Part shown: piece after piece, positions 1 to 7,638 of the stretch | Position numbering within the stretch: the stretch's first letter is position 1 | Layout: each line of letters opens with the position of its first letter | NCBI GenBank assembly: GCA_035447065.1 | Contig: DAOTGJ010000011.1 | Coordinates: forward strand, 22,010-86,009 | DNA: 64,000 nucleotides | From: CALEMW01 sp035447065 | GTDB lineage: Bacteria; Krumholzibacteriota; Krumholzibacteriia; LZORAL124-64-63 | Reading direction: 5' to 3' | Notes under the pieces: model-generated | The model's input: the letters and a program-made list of their open reading frames with translations, nothing else | Told to the model about the DNA's origin: nothing | The model's database searches: none | Position numbers and translations under genes: made by a program

Positions 1-2
1 CG

Positions 3-1136
3 GTGGAGGAATCCTCGCTGGAGGAATGGACGTGGCGGGAGCTGATGCTCTACGACGTGGCCGGGGACGGCCGCCTCTCACCGCAGCCGGAGTGGGAAAC
101 CGAGATCGGGGAGGCCCGGCTCACCGAGGCGGCGGACCCGTACCTGTTGTTCTCGGATGACGGGTGGCCGGACTGGCTGTTCGACGCGCGCCATCCGGAG
201 TCCAGGCTCATGCTGCCGGACAGCCGGGGCGGGACCGTGACTGCGGGTTGGCTGTTCCGACCCGATGCCAGTGCGCTCCGGGCGAGCAGGATCGAGGAGG
301 GTCCGGAATTGGGCGACGAAGTGGTCTTCGGGCAGTCCGATCGCTATTACGTCCATGTGCAGGCCGGCGAGGGTGTCCTCTACGCGGTCTCCCGTGAGCC
401 GGGCGGTGGCGGGGCCTTGCTCCATGTCTTCGACATCACGGATCCCGAAGCGCCGACGGCCCTGGAGACCCACGGTCTCGAGGGGCCAGGTTCCGACCCG
501 CAGGTGAAAGGGGGATACCTGTCGGTGGGCTCATCCGATCAGTTCCGCATCCGCACGGACGGGACCCTCCTTCGCGTTCCGTCCCTGCCGTGGCTCTGGT
601 GGAGCCCGCACACCGTTCTTCACGACGGACTGGCGTATGCGAGCTCGTATCCAGACGCGTCGTATCTCCGTCTCTTCGATCTCTCCGACCCCTGGACGCC
701 CGTGGAACTGGCCGTGGTGCCTCATCGGGCGCCCATCTTGGACCTCGTCTCGGACGGCCGCGCCCTCTTCGTCTGCGACGACGGCGGCATCGTCACCTAT
801 CGGCTCGACTGCCGGGATCCTCTGCCGGTCGAACCGGGGCAGCCCGATGTCCCGGCCACCACCCTGTCCCTGTCGCCGGCGAGCCCCAACCCCTTCAATC
901 CCCGGACCACGCTGCGTTTCAGCCTGCATGAGCCCGGCCACGTCGACCTCGTCGTGCATGACCTGGCGGGACGCCGGATCGCGACCCTCGTAGCAGGTCC
1001 ATACCCGGCCGGCAGCCATGCCGCCACCTGGAACGGGCTGGACGATGCCGGTCAGAGCGTGCCCGCCGGCACCTATCTGGCCCGGTTCGCGACTGGAACC
1101 CAAGTGGAGGTCCGCAAGCTCGTGCTCTTGAAGTAG
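3..1136 (+). CDS. Secreted propeller-like protein with C-terminal FlgD/T9SS-type sorting domain (5' end outside window)
   Basis: The reading frame is open to the window edge, so the true start and any signal peptide lie upstream; the GTG at base 3 is not a credible start. The visible 377 residues contain repeats of the type 'LHVFDITDPEAP' and 'LRLFDLSDPWTP', which match the LVIVD-like blades of secreted beta-propellers. The last ~85 residues start with 'SPNPFNPRTTLRF', continue through an 'AGRRIATLVAG' strand and a 'PAGTYLARF' strand, and end in 'RKLVLLK'. That is the FlgD Ig-like/type IX-like C-terminal domain used by FCB-group bacteria as a secretion or surface-attachment signal. The peptidase at 56583-59537 carries a related copy. 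Its function is unknown; an extracellular or surface role is inferred from the domain. Confidence 0.75.
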   Translation: MEESSLEEWTWRELMLYDVAGDGRLSPQPEWETEIGEARLTEAADPYLLFSDDGWPDWLFDARHPESRLMLPDSRGGTVTAGWLFRPDASALRASRIEEGPELGDEVVFGQSDRYYVHVQAGEGVLYAVSREPGGGGALLHVFDITDPEAPTALETHGLEGPGSDPQVKGGYLSVGSSDQFRIRTDGTLLRVPSLPWLWWSPHTVLHDGLAYASSYPDASYLRLFDLSDPWTPVELAVVPHRAPILDLVSDGRALFVCDDGGIVTYRLDCRDPLPVEPGQPDVPATTLSLSPASPNPFNPRTTLRFSLHEPGHVDLVVHDLAGRRIATLVAGPYPAGSHAATWNGLDDAGQSVPAGTYLARFATGTQVEVRKLVLLK

Positions 1137-1183
1137 GGAGCTCGACCGGATTGATCGCCCCGCCATGCCCTGGAGTTCCCATG

Positions 1184-1207
1184 GGCCGCTCCTGCCGCGG
1201 CCGTTTT
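1184..1207 (+). terminator. Possible intrinsic terminator after the propeller-like gene
   Basis: GGCCGC at 1184-1189 pairs with GCGGCC at 1197-1202 across a 7-nt loop and is followed by GTTTTC. The stem is only 6 bp, but the T-run and its place about 50 nt after a stop codon support it. Confidence 0.45.
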
Positions 1208-1230
1208 CATCATTTTCACGCCCCGCACGG

Positions 1231-1259
1231 TGGACACCACCGCCTCTCCCCACTATCTT
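1231..1259 (+). promoter_or_regulatory. Sigma-70-type promoter for the adenosine deaminase gene
   Basis: TGGACA (1231-1236) and TATCTT (1254-1259) are separated by exactly 17 bp. Transcription would begin near 1266, 33 nt before the ATG at 1299, at the first base of the inverted repeat at 1266-1286. The site overlaps the more upstream in-frame GTG at 1230, which argues against that start. Confidence 0.5.
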
Positions 1260-1265
1260 GCCCCC

Positions 1266-1286
1266 GGAAAACGGACACCGTTTTCC
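1266..1286 (+). promoter_or_regulatory. 5'-UTR hairpin or operator before adenosine deaminase
   Basis: GGAAAACGG (1266-1274) and CCGTTTTCC (1278-1286) form a perfect 9-bp inverted repeat with a 3-nt spacer. It lies between the predicted -10 box and the Shine-Dalgarno AAGGAGAG (1287-1294). It could be a repressor operator or an mRNA-end hairpin beside the ribosome site; the sequence cannot separate the two. Confidence 0.5.
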
Positions 1287-1298
1287 AAGGAGAGCCGC

Positions 1299-2342
1299 AT
1301 GACCCCTGCCGACCGACGCGAGTTCCTCCGCTCGCTGCCCCTCGCCGAACTCCACCGCCATTTCGACGGCTCCATCCGGCCCGCCACCCTGTGGGAGATG
1401 TCGGAGAAGTACTACAGCGCCGTTCCGGGCCTGGATTTCGAGCAGTTCCGCCGCTACCTGGAGTGGGACGACAAGGAAGACAAGTCCCTCATGGACTACC
1501 TGGACAAGTTCCACGTCCCCCTGCAGTACACCCAGTTCTACGACACCATCAAGCGCATCAGCTACGAGATCGCCGCGGACGCCTACGAGGACGGCGTGCG
1601 GCTGCTGGAGCTGCGCATCAACCCGCTGATCCACCGCCGCGCCGGCCTGAGCAACCGCCAGTGCCTGAACGCCACCCGCAAGGGCCTGCAGCAGTTCCAG
1701 CAGGAGCACCCGGACTTCCAGGCGGGGATCATCGTCATCGCCATGCGCAGCCACGGCGGCAACATGGCCAAGATCCTGCTGCGGGAGATCCTGGGGGAGA
1801 AGGAGGAGTACCACTCCAGCGTGGGGGTCATCGGCTTCGACATCGCCGGACCCGAGGCGCCCTTCCCGCCGGTGCTCTTCCGGGACGCCTACGACCTCGC
1901 CACGCGGATGGGCCTGAAGAAGACGGTCCACGCGGGCGAGAGCGAGGGGCCCGAGCGCATCTGGGAGGCCCTGGACAACCTGGGCCCCGAGCGCATCGGC
2001 CACGGCACCAGCTCGCGCCTGGATCCGGAGCTCATCAGGCGCCTGGCCGCCGACGGCGTGGTGGTGGAGGTCTGCCTCAGCAGCAACATCCAGACCGGCG
2101 CCGTGAGCGACCTGCGGGAGCACCCGCTGCCCCAGCTCCTGGAGGCCGGCGTGAAGGTGGCCCTCAGCACCGACAACCCCACGGTCAGCAGCACCACCCT
2201 CTCGCGGGAGTACGAGCTGGCCATGGACGTCTTCGACCTCTCCGAGAACGACGTGCGCACCCTCGCGCGGATGGCCGGCGAGGCCACCTTCCTGCGCGAC
2301 GGCTGCAACTTCTGCGCGGCGAACCCCGCGCCCACCGCCTGA
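1299..2342 (+). CDS. add: Adenosine deaminase family protein
   Basis: Predicted cytosolic zinc hydrolase that deaminates adenosine (or a related purine nucleoside) to inosine in purine salvage. The 347-residue protein has the family metal motif 'LHRHFDGS' near the N-terminus, 'HAGE' in the middle, 'RIGHGTS' after it, and 'LSTDNPTVS' near the C-terminus. The metal Asp is kept there and the second Asp of the usual DD is Asn, as in a set of bacterial members. The ATG at 1299 follows AAGGAGAG by about 5 nt; the frame is open to a GTG at 1230, but that lies inside the predicted promoter. The phosphofructokinase starts 24 nt downstream, so the two are probably co-transcribed. Substrate is uncertain: aminodeoxyfutalosine and other purine deaminases share these motifs. 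Confidence 0.85.
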   Translation: MTPADRREFLRSLPLAELHRHFDGSIRPATLWEMSEKYYSAVPGLDFEQFRRYLEWDDKEDKSLMDYLDKFHVPLQYTQFYDTIKRISYEIAADAYEDGVRLLELRINPLIHRRAGLSNRQCLNATRKGLQQFQQEHPDFQAGIIVIAMRSHGGNMAKILLREILGEKEEYHSSVGVIGFDIAGPEAPFPPVLFRDAYDLATRMGLKKTVHAGESEGPERIWEALDNLGPERIGHGTSSRLDPELIRRLAADGVVVEVCLSSNIQTGAVSDLREHPLPQLLEAGVKVALSTDNPTVSSTTLSREYELAMDVFDLSENDVRTLARMAGEATFLRDGCNFCAANPAPTA

Positions 2343-2365
2343 GACCCCAAGGAGCCGGACCCGCG

Positions 2366-3532
2366 ATGATGACCAGGAAGCGCCAGAAGAAGATCGCCAT
2401 CCTCACCGGCGGCGGCGACGTGCCGGGCCTGAACGCCACCATCAAGCAGGTGGTGCGCCGGGCCCTGGACGAGGGGTACGAGGTCATCGGCCTGCGCCGC
2501 GGCTGGGAGGCCCTGGCGGCCTACAAGCCGGGCGACCCGGAGTGGAACGCGCCCTGGGTCATGCCCCTGCCCTGGAACGCGGTGCGTTCCGTGGACCGCA
2601 CCGGCGGCACGTTCCTGCACTCCTCGCGCACCAACCCGGCCAAGATGCGCGAGAAGGACATGTTCGACCACGTGAAGAAGGAGGGGGACACCTATCCCCT
2701 GGACATCTCGGACCACGTGGTGGCCTCGCTGCAGGATCTGGGCGTGGACGCGCTGATCACCATCGGCGGCGACGACACCCTGAGCTACAGCGCGCGCCTG
2801 CACGAGACGGGCTTCCCGGTCATGGCCATCCCCAAGACCATGGACAACGACGTCTTCGGCACCGACTACTGCATCGGCTTCAGCACCGCGGTGACGCGCA
2901 GCGTGGACGCCATCACGCAGCTGCGCACGCCCATCGGCAGCCACGAGCGCATCGGCATCGTGGAGCTCTTCGGGCGCAACAGCGGCGAGACGGCGCTGAT
3001 CGTCAGCTACCTGGCGGGCGTGGACCGCTCCATCATCAGCGAGGTGCCCTTCGAGATGGAGAAGCTGGCGGGCTTCCTGGCCGCGGACCGCGACGCCAAC
3101 CCCAGCAACTACTCCATCATGACCATCAGCGAGGGCGCCCACGAGATCGAGGGCAGCATCCACCAGGTGGGCGAGGCCGACGCCTACGGCCACCAGAAGC
3201 TGGGCGGCGTGGGCAAGCACACCGCCGACAGCATCAAGAAGCTGACCGGCGTGGACGTCATGTACCAGTCCCTGGCCTACCTGATGCGCTGCGGCGCGCC
3301 GGACGCCCTGGACCGCATGGTGGCCATGAACTTCGGCAATCTGGCCATGGACTACCTGCTCAAGGGCCTCAGCGGCTTCATGACCGCGCTGCAGGGCGGC
3401 CGCTACACGGCGGTGCCGCTGCCGTCCATCGTGGAGGGGAAGAAGCGCGTGGAGGTGAGCCGGTACTACGATCCGCTGCAGTACCGCGCGCGCATCGAGA
3501 ACGTGTCCGGCCTGCCCATGTTCCTGCAGTAG
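2366..3532 (+). CDS. pfp: 6-phosphofructokinase, predicted pyrophosphate-dependent
   Basis: Phosphorylates fructose 6-phosphate to fructose 1,6-bisphosphate in glycolysis. The 388-residue protein opens with the phosphodonor loop 'LTGGGDVPGLN' and has 'GGDDT' at residues 134-138 and 'PKTMDND' at 156-162; Asp160 is the catalytic base and Asp162 its partner. Two diagnostic positions, equivalent to E. coli Gly104 and Gly124, are Asp137 and Lys157, the combination typical of enzymes that use pyrophosphate rather than ATP and can work reversibly. Donor specificity is an inference from these residues; some long-form bacterial ATP enzymes keep the Lys. GGAGCC lies upstream of tandem ATGs at 2366 and 2369. 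Lies 24 nt after the deaminase gene, so an adenosine salvage/glycolysis operon is plausible. Confidence 0.85.
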   Translation: MMTRKRQKKIAILTGGGDVPGLNATIKQVVRRALDEGYEVIGLRRGWEALAAYKPGDPEWNAPWVMPLPWNAVRSVDRTGGTFLHSSRTNPAKMREKDMFDHVKKEGDTYPLDISDHVVASLQDLGVDALITIGGDDTLSYSARLHETGFPVMAIPKTMDNDVFGTDYCIGFSTAVTRSVDAITQLRTPIGSHERIGIVELFGRNSGETALIVSYLAGVDRSIISEVPFEMEKLAGFLAADRDANPSNYSIMTISEGAHEIEGSIHQVGEADAYGHQKLGGVGKHTADSIKKLTGVDVMYQSLAYLMRCGAPDALDRMVAMNFGNLAMDYLLKGLSGFMTALQGGRYTAVPLPSIVEGKKRVEVSRYYDPLQYRARIENVSGLPMFLQ

Positions 3533-3560
3533 CCGCACGGTCACTTTTTTGAGCGACGGA

Positions 3561-3590
3561 ACGGGGCCGGGACGGTAGTCTCGGCCCCGT
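3561..3590 (+). other. Intergenic GC-rich hairpin
   Basis: ACGGGGCCG (3561-3569) pairs with CGGCCCCGT (3582-3590) around a 12-nt loop. A run of six T lies before it (3545-3550) rather than after, so it is not a classical terminator for the upstream gene. It may be a factor-dependent end or part of the leader of the next gene. Confidence 0.35.
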
Positions 3591-3615
3591 CGCATCCACC
3601 CTGCCGGAGGTGTCC

Positions 3616-5148
3616 GTGTCCCAGTTCGCCAAGCGCTGGATCCCCATCCTGGCCCTCTACGCCGTGGCCGCCGCCTGGCTGTGGAGCTACGTGACCGACG
3701 ACACCTGGATCCATCTGCGCTACGCCAAGCACCTGCTGGAGCTGGGGGAGCTGTCCTTCAACCCCGGCGAGCCCACCTACGGCGCCACGGCGCCCCTGTG
3801 GGTGTTCGCCCTGGCGGGCCTGCTGAAGGCCGGGCTGGCGCCGCTGCTGGCGGCCAAGGTGCTGGGGCTGGCCGCGGGGCTGCTGGCGCTGGCGCTGGCC
3901 TGCCGGCTGATCCTCAAGCTGGAGGTGCCGGACTCCTGGCGACCGTGGCTCATGGCCCTGGTGCTGGTGGACGCCTGGTTCCAGCGCTGGACCATGTCGG
4001 GCATGGAGACGCCCCTGGCCGGAGCCATGCTCCTGATCCTGCTGCGCCCCGCCCTGCAGCGCGGCCGCGTGCGCTGGCTGGCCTGGGGCGTGGCCGCGGG
4101 CCTGGCCGGGCTGGTGCGGCCCGAGTTCTCCCTGCTGGCGGCCGCCGCGGCGCCGTGGCTCGTGCTCCGCGAACGCGCCGACCTTCCCGACGCCGCCTGG
4201 CCCCGCGCCCTGCTCCTGGCCGCGTGCGGCTGGCTCCTGGTCCAGGGGCCCTGGCTGGCCTACGCCTGGCACGCCTTCGGCCACCTCACCCCGGAGACCG
4301 CCACGGCCAAGAGCTACGGTCCCACCCTGAATCCCTTGGTGGTGGTGCCGCACCTGCTGCGCACCGTGAAGCAGCTGGCGGTGGTCCAGGGCTTCGTGTG
4401 GCTGGGGCTGGTCTACGTGGGGGTGCGCTGGTGGGTGCACTGGCGTCCGCGCGGCGGCACGCCCCGCCCCACGCCCCGCCTGATCGCCCTGACCGGCGTG
4501 ACCTTCACCTGGCTGGCGGTGCTGGCCGGCGGCTACGCCGTGAACCACGTGTGGATCATCAGCCGCTACGTATCGCCGCTGCTCGTGCCGCTGCTGCTGA
4601 CGCTGGCCGCGTGGGCCGGGCACGTGGTGCCGCCCTTCCGCTCGCCGCGCCGCGGCGCCGAGCGCGTGCTGGTCACCTGCGCCGCCATGGCCCTGGCGGC
4701 CAACGCCCTGGTGCTCAACCTCCACGTGCGGCCCCACGCCGAGCGCTTCAGCCGCGGCGTGAACACCTGCTTCTACGGCATGGGGGAGTGGCTCGCGGCC
4801 AACACGCCGCCCGACGCGGTGGTGGCCGCCCACGACATCGGCGCCCTGGGCTACGCCAGCGAGCGCCGCATCCTGGACCTGGCGGGGCTGGTGAGTCCGG
4901 AGATCCTGCGCCTGGGACGGGAGATGGGGTTCGAGGCCATGGTGGCCAGCGGCGTCTGGCTCACCGCCGAGGTGCCGGACTACGTGTACGACCGCACCCA
5001 GGGCCCCCCGCGCTGGGACGGCGCCGTGATGCACGGCGTGCGTTTCGAGCTCCTGGCCACCTGCGACGTGGACGGGGTGGGGCTGCGGGAAGAGGGGACG
5101 TGGACGTATGCGTTGTACGAGCTGCATCCGGCGCCCGCCGCGCCCTAG
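3616..5148 (+). CDS. GT-C-fold membrane glycosyltransferase (arabinosyl/mannosyltransferase-like)
   Basis: About 510 residues with roughly ten hydrophobic segments in the first 340 and a soluble C-terminal part. After the first membrane segment comes 'VTDDTWIHLRYAKHLLE' followed by 'FNPGEPTYGATAPLW', the signature of a GT-C subgroup that includes AftB-like arabinofuranosyltransferases. The acidic DD in the first extracytoplasmic loop is the usual catalytic site of polyprenyl-phosphate-sugar-using enzymes. A role in cell-envelope or glycoprotein glycan assembly follows from the family; donor and acceptor are unknown. GTG at 3616 is preferred because GGAGG (3606-3610) sits 5 nt before it and overlaps the alternative GTG at 3610. 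The stop TAG lies in the first unit of the repeat at 5140-5196 and faces the convergent phosphatase gene. Confidence 0.7.
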   Translation: MSQFAKRWIPILALYAVAAAWLWSYVTDDTWIHLRYAKHLLELGELSFNPGEPTYGATAPLWVFALAGLLKAGLAPLLAAKVLGLAAGLLALALACRLILKLEVPDSWRPWLMALVLVDAWFQRWTMSGMETPLAGAMLLILLRPALQRGRVRWLAWGVAAGLAGLVRPEFSLLAAAAAPWLVLRERADLPDAAWPRALLLAACGWLLVQGPWLAYAWHAFGHLTPETATAKSYGPTLNPLVVVPHLLRTVKQLAVVQGFVWLGLVYVGVRWWVHWRPRGGTPRPTPRLIALTGVTFTWLAVLAGGYAVNHVWIISRYVSPLLVPLLLTLAAWAGHVVPPFRSPRRGAERVLVTCAAMALAANALVLNLHVRPHAERFSRGVNTCFYGMGEWLAANTPPDAVVAAHDIGALGYASERRILDLAGLVSPEILRLGREMGFEAMVASGVWLTAEVPDYVYDRTQGPPRWDGAVMHGVRFELLATCDVDGVGLREEGTWTYALYELHPAPAAP

Positions 5149-5196
5149 GATTCGCGTAGCGCCCTAGGCCTCGCGTAGCGCCCTAGGCTTCGCGCA
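5140..5196. repeat. Three tandem 19-bp repeats spanning two convergent stop codons
   Basis: Units at 5140-5158, 5159-5177 and 5178-5196 follow the pattern GCGCCCTAGGNNTCGCGYA and differ at only a few bases. Each carries the palindrome CCTAGG, which encodes TAG on both strands. The + strand glycosyltransferase stops in unit 1 and the - strand phosphatase stops in unit 3. A single unit would leave the two stop codons overlapping, as in the other convergent pair at 44859-44862. Confidence 0.85.
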
Positions 5197-6481
5197 CCAC
5201 CTGATGCTGCCGCCCCCGGTCGCGTCGGATGACCTCCAGCTCCTTGCGGGGCCGGTATTCCTCCGACGTCAGCCGGCGGATCACCATCACCGTCACGTCG
5301 TCCTCCCAGCCGCGGCCGTTCCCGAACACCGTCACGTCGCCCATGATGGTCTCCAGGATGGCCTGGGCGGGCTCGTGCATGTGGGCCTGCACCAGGTCGA
5401 TGAGGCGCTCCAGGCCGTACTCGCTGGGGGCCACGTCCTCGTGGTCCGGGGCGCCGGCCTCCTTGCGCTCCAGCAGGCCGTCGGTGAAGAGCACCAGCAC
5501 CTCGCCGGGGTAGATGCTGGCGTAGCTGCGGCGGAACTCGGCCTCCGGCAGGGGGCCCAGCACGGGGCCGCTGCTGCCCAGCTCGAACACGCGGCCGCTG
5601 GTGCTGAACAGCAGCGGCGGGCAGTGGCCGCCGTTCACGTAGACCAGGTTGCCGGTCTCCTCCAGCTCGCCGTAGAACACGGACACGAAGCGGCTCACCA
5701 GCCCGCTCTGATGGATCACGCGGTTCAGGCGGCTGATGGTGGTGTTGATCTTGTGCTCCGAGGCGATGCCCATGCGCAGGCCGGTCATCACGTCGCGGGC
5801 CTGCAGCGCGGCGGGCAGGCCGTGGCCGCTGGCGTCGGCGATGGTCAGGCCCACGGCGCCGCCGTCCAGGGGCTGGGCGTCGTACACGTCGCCGCCCACG
5901 TCGTCGGCGGGGATGGACACCGCCGCCATCTGGAAGCCGGGGATCTCCGGGAGCTGGTGGGGCAGCAGGCTCATCTGGATGCGCCGGGCCTGGCGCATCT
6001 GGCTCTCCAGCCCGCTCTGGCGCAGCTTCAGGCCCACGGCGGTGCGGATGGACTCCAGGATGAAGTGGAGCTGGCCGTCCTCGTCCGTGTCCCGCACGCC
6101 GAAGCTGAGGATGTAGGCGGGGTTCTCGCCCACCAGGACCGCGGCGGAGTCGTGCACGCTGAACTGGTCCTCCACGGCGGCGTCGAACCCGGGGCTGTCC
6201 TGGTCGATCATCAGGATGCGGTTCTGCTCCAGCTCCTGCACCACCGCGTAGCTCTTGGAGACGGTCTTGCCCAGGATCTCGTCGCCGTACTCGCCCTCGC
6301 TGGCCACCAGCTCGTAGTCCGTCTCGCGTTCGCGGTAGAGACGGCCGGACTCGATGCCGTGCTCGTCGGCGCCGTCGATCACGATGGCGTGCAGCGAGGC
6401 CCGCAGCATGGCCTCCGTCCCCAGGTTGGAGTCGATGCGGCGCAGCAGATGTTCGATGTCGCGGTACAGCTTCTTTCCCAC
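5183..6481 (-). CDS. GAF-SpoIIE (PP2C-type) serine phosphatase, RsbU-like
   Basis: 432-residue signalling phosphatase. Residues ~20-185 form a GAF-like sensor domain ('SLHAIVIDGADEHG', 'ILMIDQDSPGF', 'ILSFGVRD'). A short coiled linker ('LESQMRQARRIQMSLLP') leads to a SpoIIE/PP2C catalytic domain with the metal motifs 'ADDVGGDVYD', 'IADASGHGLPAAL', 'FTDGLLERK' and 'EDDVTVMVI'. Such enzymes usually dephosphorylate an anti-sigma-factor antagonist in partner-switching stress control. No STAS or RsbW-like kinase gene is in the window, so its partner must be elsewhere. Start GTG at 6481 (minus strand) is preceded by GGAGGTGA at ~8 nt. It is transcribed away from moxR, and its stop lies in the third unit of the repeat at 5140-5196. 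Confidence 0.85.
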   Translation of the reverse strand: MGKKLYRDIEHLLRRIDSNLGTEAMLRASLHAIVIDGADEHGIESGRLYRERETDYELVASEGEYGDEILGKTVSKSYAVVQELEQNRILMIDQDSPGFDAAVEDQFSVHDSAAVLVGENPAYILSFGVRDTDEDGQLHFILESIRTAVGLKLRQSGLESQMRQARRIQMSLLPHQLPEIPGFQMAAVSIPADDVGGDVYDAQPLDGGAVGLTIADASGHGLPAALQARDVMTGLRMGIASEHKINTTISRLNRVIHQSGLVSRFVSVFYGELEETGNLVYVNGGHCPPLLFSTSGRVFELGSSGPVLGPLPEAEFRRSYASIYPGEVLVLFTDGLLERKEAGAPDHEDVAPSEYGLERLIDLVQAHMHEPAQAILETIMGDVTVFGNGRGWEDDVTVMVIRRLTSEEYRPRKELEVIRRDRGRQHQVVREA

Positions 6482-6572
6482 GGGTCACCTCCGGCCGGCA
6501 AGAATGCGTGCGGGGGCGAAACCCTGCAACCCCATTTCGGTTGAAAGCCCGCGAATCCGGCGCGAGGGAGGC

Positions 6573-6601
6573 TCGACGGGGGCCCCGCCCTCGGCTACAT
6601 T
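6573..6601 (+). promoter_or_regulatory. Candidate promoter for the moxR operon
   Basis: TCGACG (6573-6578) and TACATT (6596-6601) are 17 bp apart, about 55 nt before the moxR start. Only four of six -35 positions match consensus, so this is tentative. Confidence 0.3.
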
Positions 6602-6654
6602 GGGCCGGATCGCCCGCGCCCGCGGGCCCCAGACACCCAGCCAGGGAGCGAGAC

Positions 6655-7638
6655 GTGGACCGGAACGCCGACAGGATCGACACCCTCATGCGGGCCAGCG
6701 CGCAGATGCGCACGGAGATCGCCAAGGTCATCGTGGGCCAGCAGCGCGTGGTGGACGAGATGCTCGTGGCCCTGTTCGCCGGCGGCCACGTGCTGCTGGA
6801 GGGCGTGCCCGGCCTGGCCAAGACCCTGCTCATCAGCACCGTGGCCAGGGTGCTGGACCTGAGCTTCGCCCGCATCCAGTTCACGCCGGACCTCATGCCC
6901 AGCGACATCACCGGCTCGGAGGTCCTGGAGGAGGACGCCGCCGGCCACCGCAGCTTCCGCTTCGTGCGGGGGCCCATCTTCGCCAACCTGGTCCTGGCCG
7001 ACGAGATCAACCGCACGCCCCCCAAGACCCAGGCCGCCCTGCTGCAGGCCATGCAGGAGCACCAGGTGACCGCCGCGGGCACTACCCACGATCTGCCTGC
7101 GCCGTTCTTCGTGCTCGCCACGCAGAACCCCATCGAGCAGGAGGGCACCTACCCGCTGCCGGAGGCGCAGCTGGACCGCTTCATGTTCAACATCCGCATC
7201 GACTACCCCAGCCTGGAGGAGGAGGTGGCCATCGTGGACAGCACCACCCGAGGCAAGGCGGCCGCCCCCGCGGCCGTGCTGGACGGCGCCGCGGTGCTGG
7301 ACGCCCGGAGCGTGGTGCAGCAGGTGCCCGCCGCCCGGAACGTGGTGGACTACGCCGTGCGGCTGACGCGCGCCACGCGTCCCGCCGGCGCCGAGGCGGC
7401 CCCGTCGGCCAAGGAGTTCCTGGCCTGGGGCGCCGGCCCCCGCGCCGCCCAGTGCCTGCTGCTGGGCGCCAAGGCCCGCTGCCTGCTGGACGGCCGCCCC
7501 ACGCCGGATCTGGACGACGTGCGCGCGCTGGCCGCGCCGGTCCTGCGCCACCGCCTGGTCACCAACTTCCACGCCGAGGCGGAGGAGGTGGGCAAGGACG
7601 ACGTCATCGCCCGTCTGCTGACCGAGGTCCCCGCGTGA
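6655..7638 (+). CDS. MoxR-family AAA+ ATPase
   Basis: 327-residue AAA+ chaperone-like ATPase. It has Walker A 'GVPGLAKT', Walker B 'LADEIN', the family sequence 'PPKTQAALLQAMQEHQVT', sensor 1 'ATQNPIEQEGTYPLPEAQ' and the arginine-finger region 'LDRFMF'. MoxR proteins act with von Willebrand factor A (VWA) proteins to mature or insert metal-containing or envelope complexes. The next two genes, DUF58 and a BatA-like VWA membrane protein, are the usual partners. The GTG at 6655 follows AGGGAGCGAG and starts 'MDRNADRIDTLMR'. The frame is open further upstream (6508), but there is no ribosome site there. It overlaps the DUF58 start by 4 nt. Confidence 0.9.
   Translation: MDRNADRIDTLMRASAQMRTEIAKVIVGQQRVVDEMLVALFAGGHVLLEGVPGLAKTLLISTVARVLDLSFARIQFTPDLMPSDITGSEVLEEDAAGHRSFRFVRGPIFANLVLADEINRTPPKTQAALLQAMQEHQVTAAGTTHDLPAPFFVLATQNPIEQEGTYPLPEAQLDRFMFNIRIDYPSLEEEVAIVDSTTRGKAAAPAAVLDGAAVLDARSVVQQVPAARNVVDYAVRLTRATRPAGAEAAPSAKEFLAWGAGPRAAQCLLLGAKARCLLDGRPTPDLDDVRALAAPVLRHRLVTNFHAEAEEVGKDDVIARLLTEVPA

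Noticed and set aside
3545..3590. Intrinsic terminator after the phosphofructokinase
   Set aside because: The T-run precedes the hairpin instead of following it, so it does not fit termination in either direction; listed only as a hairpin.
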